Below are positions 56,201 through 62,806 of a DNA stretch of 62,806 nt, one piece after another. The stretch is taken from the NCBI GenBank assembly GCA_965657965.1, contig CBFHQM010000011.1, positions 1 through 62,806 of the forward strand. The letters are read 5' to 3'. This DNA comes from UBA8752 sp965657965. Lineage in GTDB: Bacteria; Bacteroidota; Bacteroidia; Flavobacteriales_D; Sanyastnellaceae. The notes beneath the pieces are model-generated. The model worked only from the letters and a program-made list of their open reading frames with translations, did no database searches and was not told the DNA's origin. Position 1 is the first letter of the stretch. Each line of letters opens with the position of its first letter. The position numbers and the translations under genes were made by a program.

Positions 56201-56681
56201 CTGCCAACATTACAAGGTTGGGAGCGGTGCCTTGGTACGCCCATATTTCTTCGTCGCCACCGTTCATTTGGAAGGCACCCGTCTGGGTCACCGAGCCCAC
56301 ATTGATCGAACTTCCGCCCCCACTCTCACCGGTATTTTGTGAACTCTCAATGGTCACCACAGTTCCTGCTGCCACAGCGCAACCTGTGGTCCACGTGAGG
56401 TAGTTGTTTTCCCAAATGCTGGAACCGTTCCAATCGTTGTCAGAAATCCGGAAAGACGTACCCGCCTCGACATCTGTCAAAAGGACAAAGCCAATGTCCT
56501 TTCCGTCAGAATTGAATGCAGTGAAGGCAATGTCTCCCGCCCCAAGCATGGTCGGAGATCCGCTGTCGTCGCAAGGCCCACCAGAGCCCTGACTCATTGC
56601 GGCAAGGGGAAACAAAACAATGGTCGCCAGAAGGCAAAACAAGCTAGACTGCGCTAGGCGTAGAAAGTGGGTACCAATCAT
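50262..56681 (-). CDS. Giant T9SS protein with SprB-like and HYR-like repeats (2139 aa)
   Basis: ATG 56681 starts the signal peptide (MIGTHFLRLAQSSLF to AAMSQ). Domains (numbers from this start): a lamin-tail-like or jelly-roll N-terminus (about 35-415); one GCTDSEAENY motif with DDGSC (about 440); two rounds of a repeat unit of about 390 residues (about 463-1248), each containing SprB-like repeats (CNGxxxVTxSxGxxPFxYLWSDG, LTVTDAGGCSSTV). HYR-like modules follow (about 1420-1740; TITCPSDALTLECGD). The C-terminal region (about 1745-2050) matches the equivalent part of the 2307-residue protein. It ends in a type A T9SS sorting domain (VPNPAANSAEVRF, ending LVVRKLLVTD). SprB is a gliding adhesin in Flavobacterium, so a motility or attachment role is reasonable but unproven. 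Confidence 0.92.
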   Translation of the reverse strand: MIGTHFLRLAQSSLFCLLATIVLFPLAAMSQGSGGPCDDSGSPTMLGAGDIAFTAFNSDGKDIGFVLLTDVEAGTSFRISDNDWNGSSIWENNYLTWTTGCAVAAGTVVTIESSQNTGESGGGSSINVGSVTQTGAFQMNGGDEEIWAYQGTAPNLVMLAAISNDNGKLDLSNSGLHAGHVVYTSDDEDGFEYAGQRTCVEASQINDIANWSNYGNNGANVVLDATSMTVPGEMDLLFCESFENTDAFSGENQFFISHSNTDYFGIWDPAGASDDFGAHQPAGMYPVGLPTTFVYKQADGNILMVRDLDGGGTNPSELIWTMSTLGYESCAKIELLMANDDMANNRSVAVSFSTDGVNYAAGTGFDFTGISFWGNDALEFNVPHVAPVLLPIAETVYIKLTIDAPGANEYLGIAEFKIRGMQACEDANANNICDEDEVLGCTDSEAENYDAAANVDDGSCVAVVCEVVAEATTGANTLCSTPLPPPEDNCDCNGKMQNLTLEFVGPSGSTVTVYDGDGSSATLIATYSNVSNGDVLFVSAENLSGGDFEAWTSFYTCGSAAGDDDTECDHAEIHTSCSQDILGMTFGDFYVLGYTDGQGDQCGTLGSEGQTGCNGTINLTASNGESPFDFLWSDGSTDEDRDGLCAGTYSVTVTDANGCSTSLDVVVEDEPGTVTVSVDVVPNTACTGNTNNCTCSDYLYEFTVVYNGPSGVVGGAYDYHDNTYGEWTLQTGESYTFNVSNSNHPGEDNPHNDPMMWTHEGDWVHHGTYDATCGGSTIGQAFGPFTLVGFVDVHGNACGGSSACNGSADVTVSQGVPPFAYLWSDGSSAGDRSNLCAGTHQLTVTDAGGCSSTVDVVVEDNPGTVGVEVTTEANTVCSPPLPPAENNCDCEGKMQNFTVEYNGPAGATVTAYDDDDGSAILIVTYTNVSPGEILFISGENLSGADLETRTYLYVDGGNEADIHTSCSQNILDMTFGDFTVLGFTDGQGDQCGILGDGNYGGCNGVAQVTVTEGEAPFAYLWSDGSTVGDRSNLCSGTYQLTVTDAGGCSSTVDVVVEDNPATVTVEVETEANSVCDAEPAECTCEAYLYAFTVVYNGPSNITGGAYDYHDNTYGEWSLQTGDSYTFNVSNSNHPGEDHAHNDPMMWTHEGEWIHHGTYDATCGQSYIGQTFGPFTLTGFVDAHGNECTGSPACNGSAVVTASSGEAPYTYLWSDGGTTATRSELCPGTYEVEVTDANGCLGAQTVTIGQGSELDLTVSASDETCPGTCDGSAHVSVVGGTGSHTVLWSNGATTADVTGLCAGEYNVTVTDGDCESTETVIISSGDAPEVTVTSLDPNCDNNNGSITFTFVDNADRSHIEFSIDGGVTWPEGYKTQDDVGAFTIENLTGQTYGLLVRWGNDECEVDLPDVTLEPGCFSTPQVLTGVNPEVTLQCGETIPSDAPAFEDACGGALIVAHTSLENDLDCANSYEIVRTWTATNGCEQSATVTQTITVVDTVGPTITCPSDALTLECGDSVHPDNAGHATADDDCGTVVLTYHDGEDTDASDCVETFVRTWTATDACANTSTCEQTITLTDTEQPYWTSDLPANATLACGAEAPTPSAVTASDACQGDLTVEVSEAYAAEGCGLTGVYTFTWTADDGCTEPISYTQTITVVNAPPTSTCPGNVSLECGDSIHPDQTGYATGEDDCGEVTVTYVDVVEETAPECASTATITRTWTITDECELSVSCIQIIDFVDNEPPQITETCDISNGEVIELCCTGPNASVEVPEACTIAYTDNCGATLTYTETTTGDVPGDTYLTCAVNTPEAFEDGETCTNLETHSLRLFGFPGATGPATFFSIVEGTGEVEYTDAENWTVTMRVVSNERDDAGFDVSVTYGEGLGWEDWSSRSVPSSYKRDCPDLPDLHEEWMYFIVQSGSLSGWGAYEGSSFSLTHQPANEYYGCQVGVAANNMNANYGFSGWLMYIGTLVEDGVETEVLSSGDLFGELDCCLPFTVSRTYLVEDCAGNATTFTYHVVSAGEECDQDEVDVAGQDHTPIVVSGNGNLLGDKTPISISNLVPNPAANSAEVRFTVNEPMRVQADLTDMSGNLIDQLFEGVVQPGITYTVDLEVETMASGMYQVRLASNSYLVVRKLLVTD
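52938..55295 (-). repeat. Two tandem copies of an alternating X-Y module pair
   Basis: In the giant protein above, bases 54096-55295 and 52938-54095 each encode module X (CDCNGKM-QN, SCSQ, MTFGDFxVLG-x-TDGQGDQCG) followed by Y (AYDYHDNTYGEW, then a His-rich run, GPFTLxGFVDxHGN), each with an SprB-like repeat at its end. Part of the DNA is almost identical, for example the bases encoding CSSTVDVVVEDNP. Confidence 0.82.
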
Positions 56682-57219
56682 AAAGCAAAGGGGACATTGG
56701 AAACTTGAGGAAAGCCGTACCAAAAGGGAAGCGCCGGTCCTGAGTAATGGACTTCAGTGTGGCGTGTGGCTAAACTATTGGGGGTGTTCGCCTGCCATCT
56801 CTCAAACGCAGAATCGAGCTTACGAGAGGCCGTGGAGAAAAAACTGCACAGCGCAGCAGAAGCGCAATCAAGCAAAAAGAAAAAAGAAAAACTTGGCATG
56901 TAGCAAGGACAACACGGTAAAGTAAGTGCCGGGCCATGATTTCCTCTGTTTTCGCCCCCTACCCATCCTCGAAATGCTTCGGATTTTGGCAGCGTTCGTC
57001 GAAACCAACTCCCGAAAGCGAGCATTTCCCTCCTTTCAACGGCCTGTGTAAAGCCACATCCAACCACCCTAGCCGTACACCTACTTCATTGCGTCCTTTT
57101 TTACCACTGTTTCAGCCGAATACAAAACTTTTGGCCCTGGAGCAGTGTTGGAGGCCCAAATCCGCATCCAGCCGCTCTGAAACAAGTCGTTTCGTCGCCC
57201 TTTGCCATCTTTGAAGGAC
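56682..57219. other. Intergenic region between giant protein gene and bestrophin gene
   Basis: About 540 bases between divergent genes with no convincing coding frame. CCCCTTTG (56686-56693, reverse strand) lies four bases before the giant gene's start and CATCTTTG (57206-57213) six bases before bestrophin. The rest holds A-rich runs (AAAAAGAAAAAAGAAAAAC near 56873-56891) and nothing I can name. Confidence 0.5.
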
Positions 57220-58140
57220 ATGATCCTCTACAATCCGAGAGCTTGGTTTGGGCTCATCTTCGAGTTTCACCGAAGCGACACTTTTCGCAAGATGTTTTGG
57301 GTGCTTCTCGCCTTCGCATCTTATGCCACCATTCTCACCTGGATTGAAATCCAATACCGTGAGTACTTCGCCTTTTTCGACACGATCACCGTGCACTCCT
57401 TGCTCGGGTTCATCATGGGTCTTTTGCTGGTATTCCGGACCAATACAGCCTATGACCGCTGGTGGGAAGGCCGCAAGCAATGGGGGGCCCTTGTCAATTC
57501 CACCCGCCACTTCTCCTACCAATTGGCCGCTCTTCTTCCTGGCGAGACCCACGCAAAGGACCGGGCTCTTTTGGGGCGGTTGACCGCAGCTTACCCTTCT
57601 GCTCTGCGACATCATTTGCGCAAAAAATCCGCCAACGACATCCTCCATCACCTCCAAAACGACGGCAACCTCCCTCTCCGTCCTCAAGACCTAAGTGCCA
57701 CCGCTCCCGAGCATGTGCCCAATGCCATTGCTGCAGAGTTGTATATGCGCGTGGTTGAATGGAACAGACAGGGGAAAATCTCGGGAGAGATGCTGATCAA
57801 CCTGAACAAGGAGCTGGTGCGGTTCACCGACATCACGGGCGCCTGCGAGCGGATACTTAAAACCCCCATTCCTTACGGATACAGCCTGTTCATCAAGAAA
57901 TTCATCTTTGCCTACACCACAACCTTGCCCCTTGGACTGGTCAATCAATTCAGCTGGTGGACGGTTCCTTTGAGTGTGTTCGTCCTGTACGTTTTTGGCT
58001 CTCTTGAACTGCTCGCCGAGGAGATTGAAGAACCCTTCGGAACCGATGCCAACGACCTTCCAACGGACCCGTTGAGCGACACCATAAGGGCCAATGTGCA
58101 AGAGTTTTTGCCACCAACTGCGACGGAAACGACACCTTAG
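57220..58140 (+). CDS. Bestrophin-family anion channel
   Basis: A 306-residue inner-membrane protein of the bestrophin/UPF0187 family. Four membrane segments include the first helix (MFWVLLAFASYATILTW), the YDRWWEGRKQWGAL region at about 83-96, and PLGLVNQFSWWTVPLSVFVLYVFG at the end. It forms pentameric chloride or bicarbonate channels in known cases. ATG 57220 is preferred (MILYNPRAW); an in-frame TTG at 57202 is less likely. CATCTTTG ends six bases before it. The gene downstream is the cold-shock protein. Confidence 0.9.
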   Translation: MILYNPRAWFGLIFEFHRSDTFRKMFWVLLAFASYATILTWIEIQYREYFAFFDTITVHSLLGFIMGLLLVFRTNTAYDRWWEGRKQWGALVNSTRHFSYQLAALLPGETHAKDRALLGRLTAAYPSALRHHLRKKSANDILHHLQNDGNLPLRPQDLSATAPEHVPNAIAAELYMRVVEWNRQGKISGEMLINLNKELVRFTDITGACERILKTPIPYGYSLFIKKFIFAYTTTLPLGLVNQFSWWTVPLSVFVLYVFGSLELLAEEIEEPFGTDANDLPTDPLSDTIRANVQEFLPPTATETTP

Positions 58141-58213
58141 AAACGCATCCGTTTTTCATTTCTGGTGATTTCGGCACATTCGGGTGTACCTTGCGCGCTT
58201 ATTACAAGTACAC

Positions 58214-58405
58214 ATGCCCCAAGGAACGGTTAAGTTTTTCAACGAAGACAAAGGATACGGATTCATCACACCAGATGGAGGCGGTAAAGACGTTTTCGTT
58301 CACATCAAGTCTGTTAACGGTGACATCGCCGAGAACGACGCAGTTAGTTACGAAATTGAGGAAACTCCAAAAGGCTTGAATGCCGTGAAGGTGGAGGTCG
58401 TCTGA
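58214..58405 (+). CDS. Cold-shock protein, CspA family
   Basis: A 63-residue single-stranded nucleic-acid-binding protein with the OB fold. RNP1 (KGYGFITP) and RNP2 (VFVHI) are present. It starts MPQGTVKFFNEDKG, as typical; ATG 58214 is chosen for that reason. TACCTTGC lies about 16 bases upstream. A strong terminator follows, so it is a single-gene unit. Confidence 0.95.
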   Translation: MPQGTVKFFNEDKGYGFITPDGGGKDVFVHIKSVNGDIAENDAVSYEIEETPKGLNAVKVEVV

Positions 58406-58426
58406 CCCCTCTTCATCACAACATTG

Positions 58427-58460
58427 AAAGGGCCGGCATTCGCCGGCCCTTTTTTTTGTT
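58427..58460 (+). terminator. Terminator after the cold-shock gene
   Basis: AAAGGGCCGGC (58427-58437), loop ATTC, GCCGGCCCTTT (58442-58452), then a long T run. It lies between convergent genes. Confidence 0.9.
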
Positions 58461-58477
58461 CCTTTTTTCTCTGAGAC

Positions 58478-60079
58478 TCAGAGCAAGTAGTCCATGCTCG
58501 AGAAGGTAGAATGGCGCCCCGACACCACACCCTCCAGCGTGTGCTTCTGTCCCTCGCTGCACGCCACCAATGTGCGAATGCTAAAGGAACGCAAGGCGGC
58601 TCGCACCGACAGCGTGGCCACCGCACTGTCCTTTCGGCCTGTGAAGGGCAATGCATCGGGGCCGCGTTGGCAACTGGAATTGAGGTTAACACGGCACACT
58701 TGGTTCACCAGCTGATCAATCACGTTGCCCATGGACTCAGGGTTCTGTGAAAAGACACTCGCCTGCTGACCGTAGTCACTTTTTGCGATGTCGGCCATGA
58801 CCTCTTCTAGGTCATCGAATTCCACTACCGGACAAACCGGTCCAAACTGTTCCTCCTTGAAAATCGCAGTTTCTCTGCTCACCGGAAACAAAATGGCTGG
58901 AAAGAAGATGGCGCCTGCCGACTGCCCCCCTTTCTCGTTGACCACCTTGGAGCCTTGGGCCAAGGCCTCTTCCACATAAGCCTGCATGGACGCCACTTTT
59001 CCCTTTTCTGGCAGTGGGGTAATGTCGGCATCTGAGAATGGCAACCCCACGCGAAGTCTGTCCGTGGCTGCTGCGAACTTCTCGAGGAATTCTGCCCGAA
59101 CGTATTTGTGCACGTAAATCACCTTCAGCGCTGTGCAACGTTGGCCGTTAAAACTCCAAGCCCCACTCACGCAAGCCTTGACGGCCAAGTCTAAATCGGC
59201 ATCCGGCAAGATGATGGCTGGGTTTTTGGCTTCAAGGCCCAACACCTGCCTCACACGATTGGGCTTGGGGTGCTGACTAATCAAGGCGTTGCTGGACTTG
59301 CTGTTTCCGATCAAGGCCAAAACGTCGACATCCCCACTCTCCATGATGGGCGTAGCCAGCTCGCGTCCTCTGCCGAAGACCACGTTAATGACCCCTGGGG
59401 GAAAGCAAGAACGGAAGGCCTCCAAGAGCGGCGTGATCAACAAAACACCATACTTAGCTGGCTTGAAAACAGCGGTATTGCCCATCATGATGGCAGGCAA
59501 CAGCACACAAAAGGTCTCGTTGAGTGGGTAGTTGAAAGGGCCAAGACAGAGCACAACACCCAGCGGCCCCCTCCGAATCTGTGCCAACGTACCGTCCACG
59601 TTGTGAATGTGACTCCCCTCCCTGTGCAGCTCCTTGTACTCGGTGACGGTATCGCGGAGGTAATCCACCGTGCGGGTGAATTCTTTGACGGCATCCTTTT
59701 TGCGCTTGCAGATTTCCCACATGAGCAGCTTGACCACAAGCTCTCTTTGCTCCACCATGCAATCGATGAACTTCTCCATGGCAGCGATGCGAACGGAGGC
59801 ACTGGCTGTGGGCCACGCTCCCCGACCATGGTCATACGCCTTCTTGGCTGCAGCCAATGCTTCTAATCCCTGCTCGCGTTTGAGGTCTGGTGCAGAGCCC
59901 AGATGCACCGGCTCTTCTGCTCCATTCACAAGCGTTCGGATGGGGCTGTATACCTGAGCCACATCTCCATTCCATTTTTTGAGCTGACCATCCACCAAAT
60001 ACGTCGTGTGGTGAATGGGAGAGTCGAAGGCGTCCTTCGGATCTAGCAGGCTGTCTTGAGCGGGAATGGCGTGCGTCAT
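58478..60079 (-). CDS. Aldehyde dehydrogenase, GapN-like (NADP-dependent G3P dehydrogenase)
   Basis: A 533-residue ALDH-superfamily enzyme. The catalytic cysteine is C315 (FNGQRCTALK), the general-base glutamate E283 (LGLEAKNP) and the oxyanion asparagine N183 (GPFNYPLNE). The segment CQRGPDALPFTGRKDS is characteristic of non-phosphorylating glyceraldehyde-3-phosphate dehydrogenases (GapN), which make 3-phosphoglycerate and NADPH. In this light the enzyme is probably a cytoplasmic NADPH source. The N-terminal region is long (about 70 residues before the usual start). The sequence does not rule out another aldehyde substrate. Confidence 0.85.
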   Translation of the reverse strand: MTHAIPAQDSLLDPKDAFDSPIHHTTYLVDGQLKKWNGDVAQVYSPIRTLVNGAEEPVHLGSAPDLKREQGLEALAAAKKAYDHGRGAWPTASASVRIAAMEKFIDCMVEQRELVVKLLMWEICKRKKDAVKEFTRTVDYLRDTVTEYKELHREGSHIHNVDGTLAQIRRGPLGVVLCLGPFNYPLNETFCVLLPAIMMGNTAVFKPAKYGVLLITPLLEAFRSCFPPGVINVVFGRGRELATPIMESGDVDVLALIGNSKSSNALISQHPKPNRVRQVLGLEAKNPAIILPDADLDLAVKACVSGAWSFNGQRCTALKVIYVHKYVRAEFLEKFAAATDRLRVGLPFSDADITPLPEKGKVASMQAYVEEALAQGSKVVNEKGGQSAGAIFFPAILFPVSRETAIFKEEQFGPVCPVVEFDDLEEVMADIAKSDYGQQASVFSQNPESMGNVIDQLVNQVCRVNLNSSCQRGPDALPFTGRKDSAVATLSVRAALRSFSIRTLVACSEGQKHTLEGVVSGRHSTFSSMDYLL

Positions 60080-60154
60080 GAATAAGGAACCACCTTTGGC
60101 TTCTTCTGTTCAATGCGCATTCCCCAGCCGCTCATCCTGAGGCAACAAAAGGAC

Positions 60155-60592
60155 TTACCGCTTTTCGAGGTTCCAAATGACCCCTGGCAGGGTTAGAGAA
60201 CTGGCGGAGTCTGCGTCCATCCGCATTTCCCGCATGGTCAGGCGTTCGATGTCGAAGGTCCAGTTTGGGTTGTTCTCGTTTGGAAAATCCAGTGCGAGTT
60301 GGGTGCCGTCCAATGCCCATTCAAACAGCAAGCCTTCAATGTGACCGTCGTTGTATTCCTGGGTAAATCGCCCCTGGTTGTCCCTTTCCAACTCCAAAAC
60401 AAAATTTCCCGCTTCCATCCACCCGTTGGGGTCCTCGCTCCCTACCCCCGAAAAGGAGGTCACTTCCCACTCCCCCAAAAGGCGAGACTTTACAGGCTTG
60501 AGGGAAATGGCTGGGCCATCTTCGAATTTGGTGCAAGAGGTGAGCATCAACGCGGCGCAGGCCACGGAAAAGAAGAGCTGGGAAGTATTCAT
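60155..60592 (-). CDS. Lipocalin-like lipoprotein
   Basis: A 145-residue protein with a lipoprotein signal (cysteine C20 in LMLTSC). The mature part has a lipocalin-like strand pattern: LLGEWEVTSFSG, NFVLELERDNQGRFTQEY, LLFEWALDGTQLAL. No ligand is known. It stands between the GapN-like and nuclease genes, all on the reverse strand. Confidence 0.7.
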   Translation of the reverse strand: MNTSQLFFSVACAALMLTSCTKFEDGPAISLKPVKSRLLGEWEVTSFSGVGSEDPNGWMEAGNFVLELERDNQGRFTQEYNDGHIEGLLFEWALDGTQLALDFPNENNPNWTFDIERLTMREMRMDADSASSLTLPGVIWNLEKR

Positions 60593-60701
60593 GAAAGTGG
60601 AATAGATTGATATTCACACGCCAAACGAACTGGCGTCCCCTTTTGTTTTGCTCCGCACCAAATTCATTGGAGAGGCCGGATGGGCCCTGTCGTTCGAACG
60701 C

Positions 60702-61616
60702 TCAATTCCGGTGGTGATGACACCGGCCCGATGGATCCTTGGTCCGGTTGCCACACCTTGCCCCTTTGCTTTTTGACCACCCCGAGCACTGCACCGAAGA
60801 CCCCGACTTTGCCGAGGAGGCTGGGGTTTTCGACGGCGCCTTCCGCGCCAAGTCCCATTGCCCCCATTCCGATTCTACCCGAGACTCAACGGCATCGGGC
60901 AGCGGCGCAAACAAATCCATTCCGATTCTCGCCTCCAACGAGTCCACTGTCAATCGGTAGTCCTGGACCTTCCCGGGCACATCGTCTGCATTGGGGAACC
61001 AAAAAGCCACCGCTGCCGTGTCTGCCCCGTACCGGAGCACCGCTTTCCAAAAATGTGTGGGCACCCGAACGCCGCCCGCAATGGTCCCACGCGACGATTG
61101 ACTGGGCCCCATCACAACATAAACCCGACCATGCTCTGCACTCCACGCCCTCACCAATTCCTCGACACCCTTCCACTCTCCGCGATTCAATGCGGGCGTT
61201 TGTGGGGCCATATTGGTCATGAGAAAACTCGACCGCATTTCTTCTGCCGAGCCCTTGGAGTCCGCGGCCGGCTTCATGTGTCCCCGATCAAAGCCACTTC
61301 CCGGCCAGCTGGAAGGCGCACTGCGCGCCACGCGTGCATCCACTCGAAAATCATCGCTTCGGCCAAAGGCCCCTCCCGCTTCTTTGGCTGTCAACTCATA
61401 GGCCACCCAATTCGCAATTCGCCCTGCGGCATCAAAGTCAACTGCGTAAGACGAATTCTCAAGCCACTGTCCCTGCACCCCAGGGGCAAACAGCGTGTCT
61501 TGACCGAAGGAAACCGACACAACAAAGCACCCGGTCAATAAGGCAACAACGCTCTGCCCCCGCATCCACACTCCCCAATTCTTTGCGGCCGACGTCCGTT
61601 TTTTTGTCTTCGACAT
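60702..61616 (-). CDS. DNA/RNA non-specific endonuclease (NucA/NucM type)
   Basis: A 304-residue exported nuclease of the beta-beta-alpha-metal superfamily. A signal or anchor helix (VVALLTGCFVVSVSFGQ) follows a short basic N-terminus. The active site is DRGH (D110-H113), with N135-P138 (NMAPQ) and N144. A C-terminal cysteine-histidine cluster (CSGW, GARC, SGRCHHH) may bind a metal. The start at 61616 has TATTTTCG (61621-61628, reverse strand) four bases before it; ATG 61565 is an alternative. The enzyme likely degrades extracellular nucleic acid for phosphorus and nucleosides. Confidence 0.9.
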   Translation of the reverse strand: MSKTKKRTSAAKNWGVWMRGQSVVALLTGCFVVSVSFGQDTLFAPGVQGQWLENSSYAVDFDAAGRIANWVAYELTAKEAGGAFGRSDDFRVDARVARSAPSSWPGSGFDRGHMKPAADSKGSAEEMRSSFLMTNMAPQTPALNRGEWKGVEELVRAWSAEHGRVYVVMGPSQSSRGTIAGGVRVPTHFWKAVLRYGADTAAVAFWFPNADDVPGKVQDYRLTVDSLEARIGMDLFAPLPDAVESRVESEWGQWDLARKAPSKTPASSAKSGSSVQCSGWSKSKGARCGNRTKDPSGRCHHHRN

Positions 61617-61724
61617 TGTCCGAAAATAACGAACGCTTACGAAGTCATACAGAAGGTTGGGACGTAACTCAGCCGATTAGACTGAAGCCTCAAAAAGCTC
61701 CATTCGCACCAAATAATCAGGTTC

Positions 61725-61853
61725 ATGAATCTCAGCGGCAGCACGTCCCTTGCCAGCTCCTACGAAGTGATTGATGATTACGGTGACATGTGGTGGAGTG
61801 GAATCATCAATTTTGAGGCAAACACCTGTACTTCTATTGAGCTCACACCCTGA
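61725..61853 (+). CDS. Short orphan reading frame (42 aa), possible gene remnant
   Basis: A 42-residue frame (MNLSGSTSLASSYEVIDDYG, then a beta-like tail MWWSGIINFEANTC). It has no signal peptide and an in-frame stop 42 bases upstream. A hairpin with AACGGC/GCCGTT and a short T run follows (about 61877-61912). It may be a real small gene, or the 3' end of a decayed larger gene. I recognise no family. Confidence 0.3.
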   Translation: MNLSGSTSLASSYEVIDDYGDMWWSGIINFEANTCTSIELTP

Positions 61854-62432
61854 ACTCTTTCAACTGTATTCAAGAGAACGGCTTCTTCTTTGAAGGGCCG
61901 TTTTCTGTTACAGACAATCGGTGAATTCTGAGCCATTCTCGAGCTCACCGTTGCTTCGCCTTTCTTCTTTTAATCGCAGAAAAGAGAGAGGCGCAGAGGG
62001 CCTGGCAAGTAAACCAGCGTCATATGGCCCCTACAAGTTCCCTCTGGTAGTAGGCCGATCGCCAAAACGACTTTGCAGGCGCGCAGGGATTCAAGTGAGC
62101 CCAACCCAGCGTGGGGAGAATATTTTATCCATCAGCACCCAGGGTTCAGATCCGAACTGAACCTGCCGAGTGGTGGGGTCGGATGATGAGGTGATCAATC
62201 AGGAACTTTCAGCGTTTTTCCTTGGTACGGTTCCGAAAACGTGCCAGCAAGGGGGCAAATCGGCCTGCTCCTGTAGCTTCGCGTCTCAGTCAAGTCTAAC
62301 CCTTGGCACGCCGACTTCAAGGTCTCAGCATTTGCCTCGGTTATCGAAAACCCACTATCCATCAGGAAACACAGGGCATTTCGTAGGTCCAAATTCCCGG
62401 GCGACCTTCGCACCGTGAAAGCGTTCACATTG
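61854..62432. other. Gene-poor stretch before tRNA-Arg
   Basis: About 580 bases with no convincing gene. After a weak hairpin, short frames with biased but unrecognised sequence occur (for example a 77-codon reverse frame, 62195-62428). Sequence next to a tRNA is a usual place for integrase-driven insertions, but no integrase, direct repeat of the tRNA 3' end, or transposase motif is visible. Confidence 0.45.
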
Positions 62433-62506
62433 GGTCCCGTAGCTCAACTGGATAGAGCATCTGCCTTCTAAGCAGACGGTTTCGGGTTCGAGTCCCGACG
62501 GGATCA
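62433..62506 (+). tRNA. tRNA-Arg (UCU)
   Basis: A forward cloverleaf: acceptor GGTCCCG with CGGGATC (one G-T pair), D arm GCTCAACTGGATAGAGC. The anticodon loop CTTCTAA gives anticodon UCU, and the T arm contains GGTTCGAGTCC. Discriminator A; CCA is not encoded. Length 74 bases. Confidence 0.95.
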
Positions 62507-62687
62507 CTACTACTCTGCGAAAAGCGCAGTCATTGCTGGCACTCCAGCCTCCCCGCAATTCCCTGAGCCTACCTGCGGGCTTACATCTTACGAAGTAGCG
62601 AGTCCGCTAGCCTACTCAGGCTAACGCCAAAGCAAGAGGTCTACTTCAAGATAAAAGAGGCCCACGTCGACTGGTGCCACATCAACT

Positions 62688-62806
62688 TCAGAGGCGAAGG
62701 GTCAGAACGACGCCGACCACACTCAGCACAATGGACAACCAGGCCAAAGTGTAGAAGAATTTCATCATGCCATGAATGCGGAAGAGCAGATAGGTCTGCG
62801 CCTGTT
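62688..62806 (-). CDS. C-terminal end of a membrane protein (cut by right edge)
   Basis: A reverse frame open from the right edge to a stop at 62688. The last 38 residues read QAQTYLLFRIHGMMKFF followed by a hydrophobic helix (LAWLSIVLSVVGVVLTLRL). It looks like the last membrane helix of an inner-membrane protein; the family cannot be named from this piece. Confidence 0.5.
   Translation of the reverse strand, partial: QAQTYLLFRIHGMMKFFYTLAWLSIVLSVVGVVLTLRL

Noticed and set aside
62355..62558. Reverse-strand frame across tRNA-Arg
   Set aside because: It is the antisense translation of the tRNA (SGLEPETVCLEG-type phrase), a common false prediction.
1..62806. CRISPR arrays, phage genes, transposases and origins
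   Set aside because: I looked for regular short repeats with spacers, integrase and transposase motifs and DnaA-box clusters and saw none; the repeats present are protein-coding.

Overview
The window reads as a piece of chromosome from a marine member of the Bacteroidota, most likely Flavobacteriales-like, with a fairly high GC content for that group. The signs are: large secreted proteins with type IX secretion (T9SS) C-terminal sorting domains; Bacteroidota-style TAnnTTTG promoter boxes and no obvious Shine-Dalgarno sites; the rpmG-DUF4295-ftsY block; a fused alpha/beta E1 ketoacid dehydrogenase; and a green-type proteorhodopsin next to a Blh retinal-forming oxygenase. I see no phage, insertion sequence, CRISPR array, plasmid or replication origin.

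Layout. 1-8358: two tandem, reverse-strand surface proteins; the first is cut by the left edge and the second has 2307 residues and is built of three alternating cysteine-rich module types. 8630-15403: fused E1 dehydrogenase, a ferredoxin-type reductase, then lolA-like and ftsK on the reverse strand. 15514-18855: rpmG, DUF4295, ftsY, rimO and queE, the last three overlapping by 4 bases. 18862-22948: reverse operon guaA, LysM/periplasmic-binding protein, hemF. 23038-25518: maf, proteorhodopsin, blh. 25541-27663: selD and mnmH for 2-selenouridine in tRNA. 27743-38577: a periplasmic coiled-coil protein, a CotH/lamin-tail T9SS protein, lipoproteins, small membrane proteins, a Tat-type FAD amine oxidase and a Fib_succ_major lipoprotein. 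38649-45776: a glucoamylase/GH144-like enzyme, tRNA-Pro, a SulP transporter, pirin, katG and tRNA-Ser. 45977-56681: three more large secreted proteins, the last over 2100 residues with SprB-like repeats. 57220-61616: bestrophin, cold-shock protein, a GapN-like dehydrogenase, a lipoprotein and a DNA/RNA nuclease. 61617-62806: a gene-poor stretch with tRNA-Arg and the C-terminal end of a membrane protein.

How it fits together. Housekeeping islands (cell division, SRP receptor, ribosome and tRNA modification, GMP, heme) are separated by accessory blocks aimed at the cell surface. Light capture (rhodopsin plus retinal synthesis), peroxide defence (KatG) and anion transport (SulP, bestrophin) fit a sunlit ocean cell. 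About a third of the window encodes secreted or surface proteins.

The most unusual features are the higher-order ABCCBC module duplication in the 2307-residue protein, a shared domain of about 170 residues that recurs in all three giant surface proteins, a CGxGTxWD plus dockerin-like module shared by three otherwise unrelated secreted proteins, and a recurrent TAnnTTTG-like box only 4-6 bases before the start codon of about ten genes, which suggests leaderless or nearly leaderless mRNAs.
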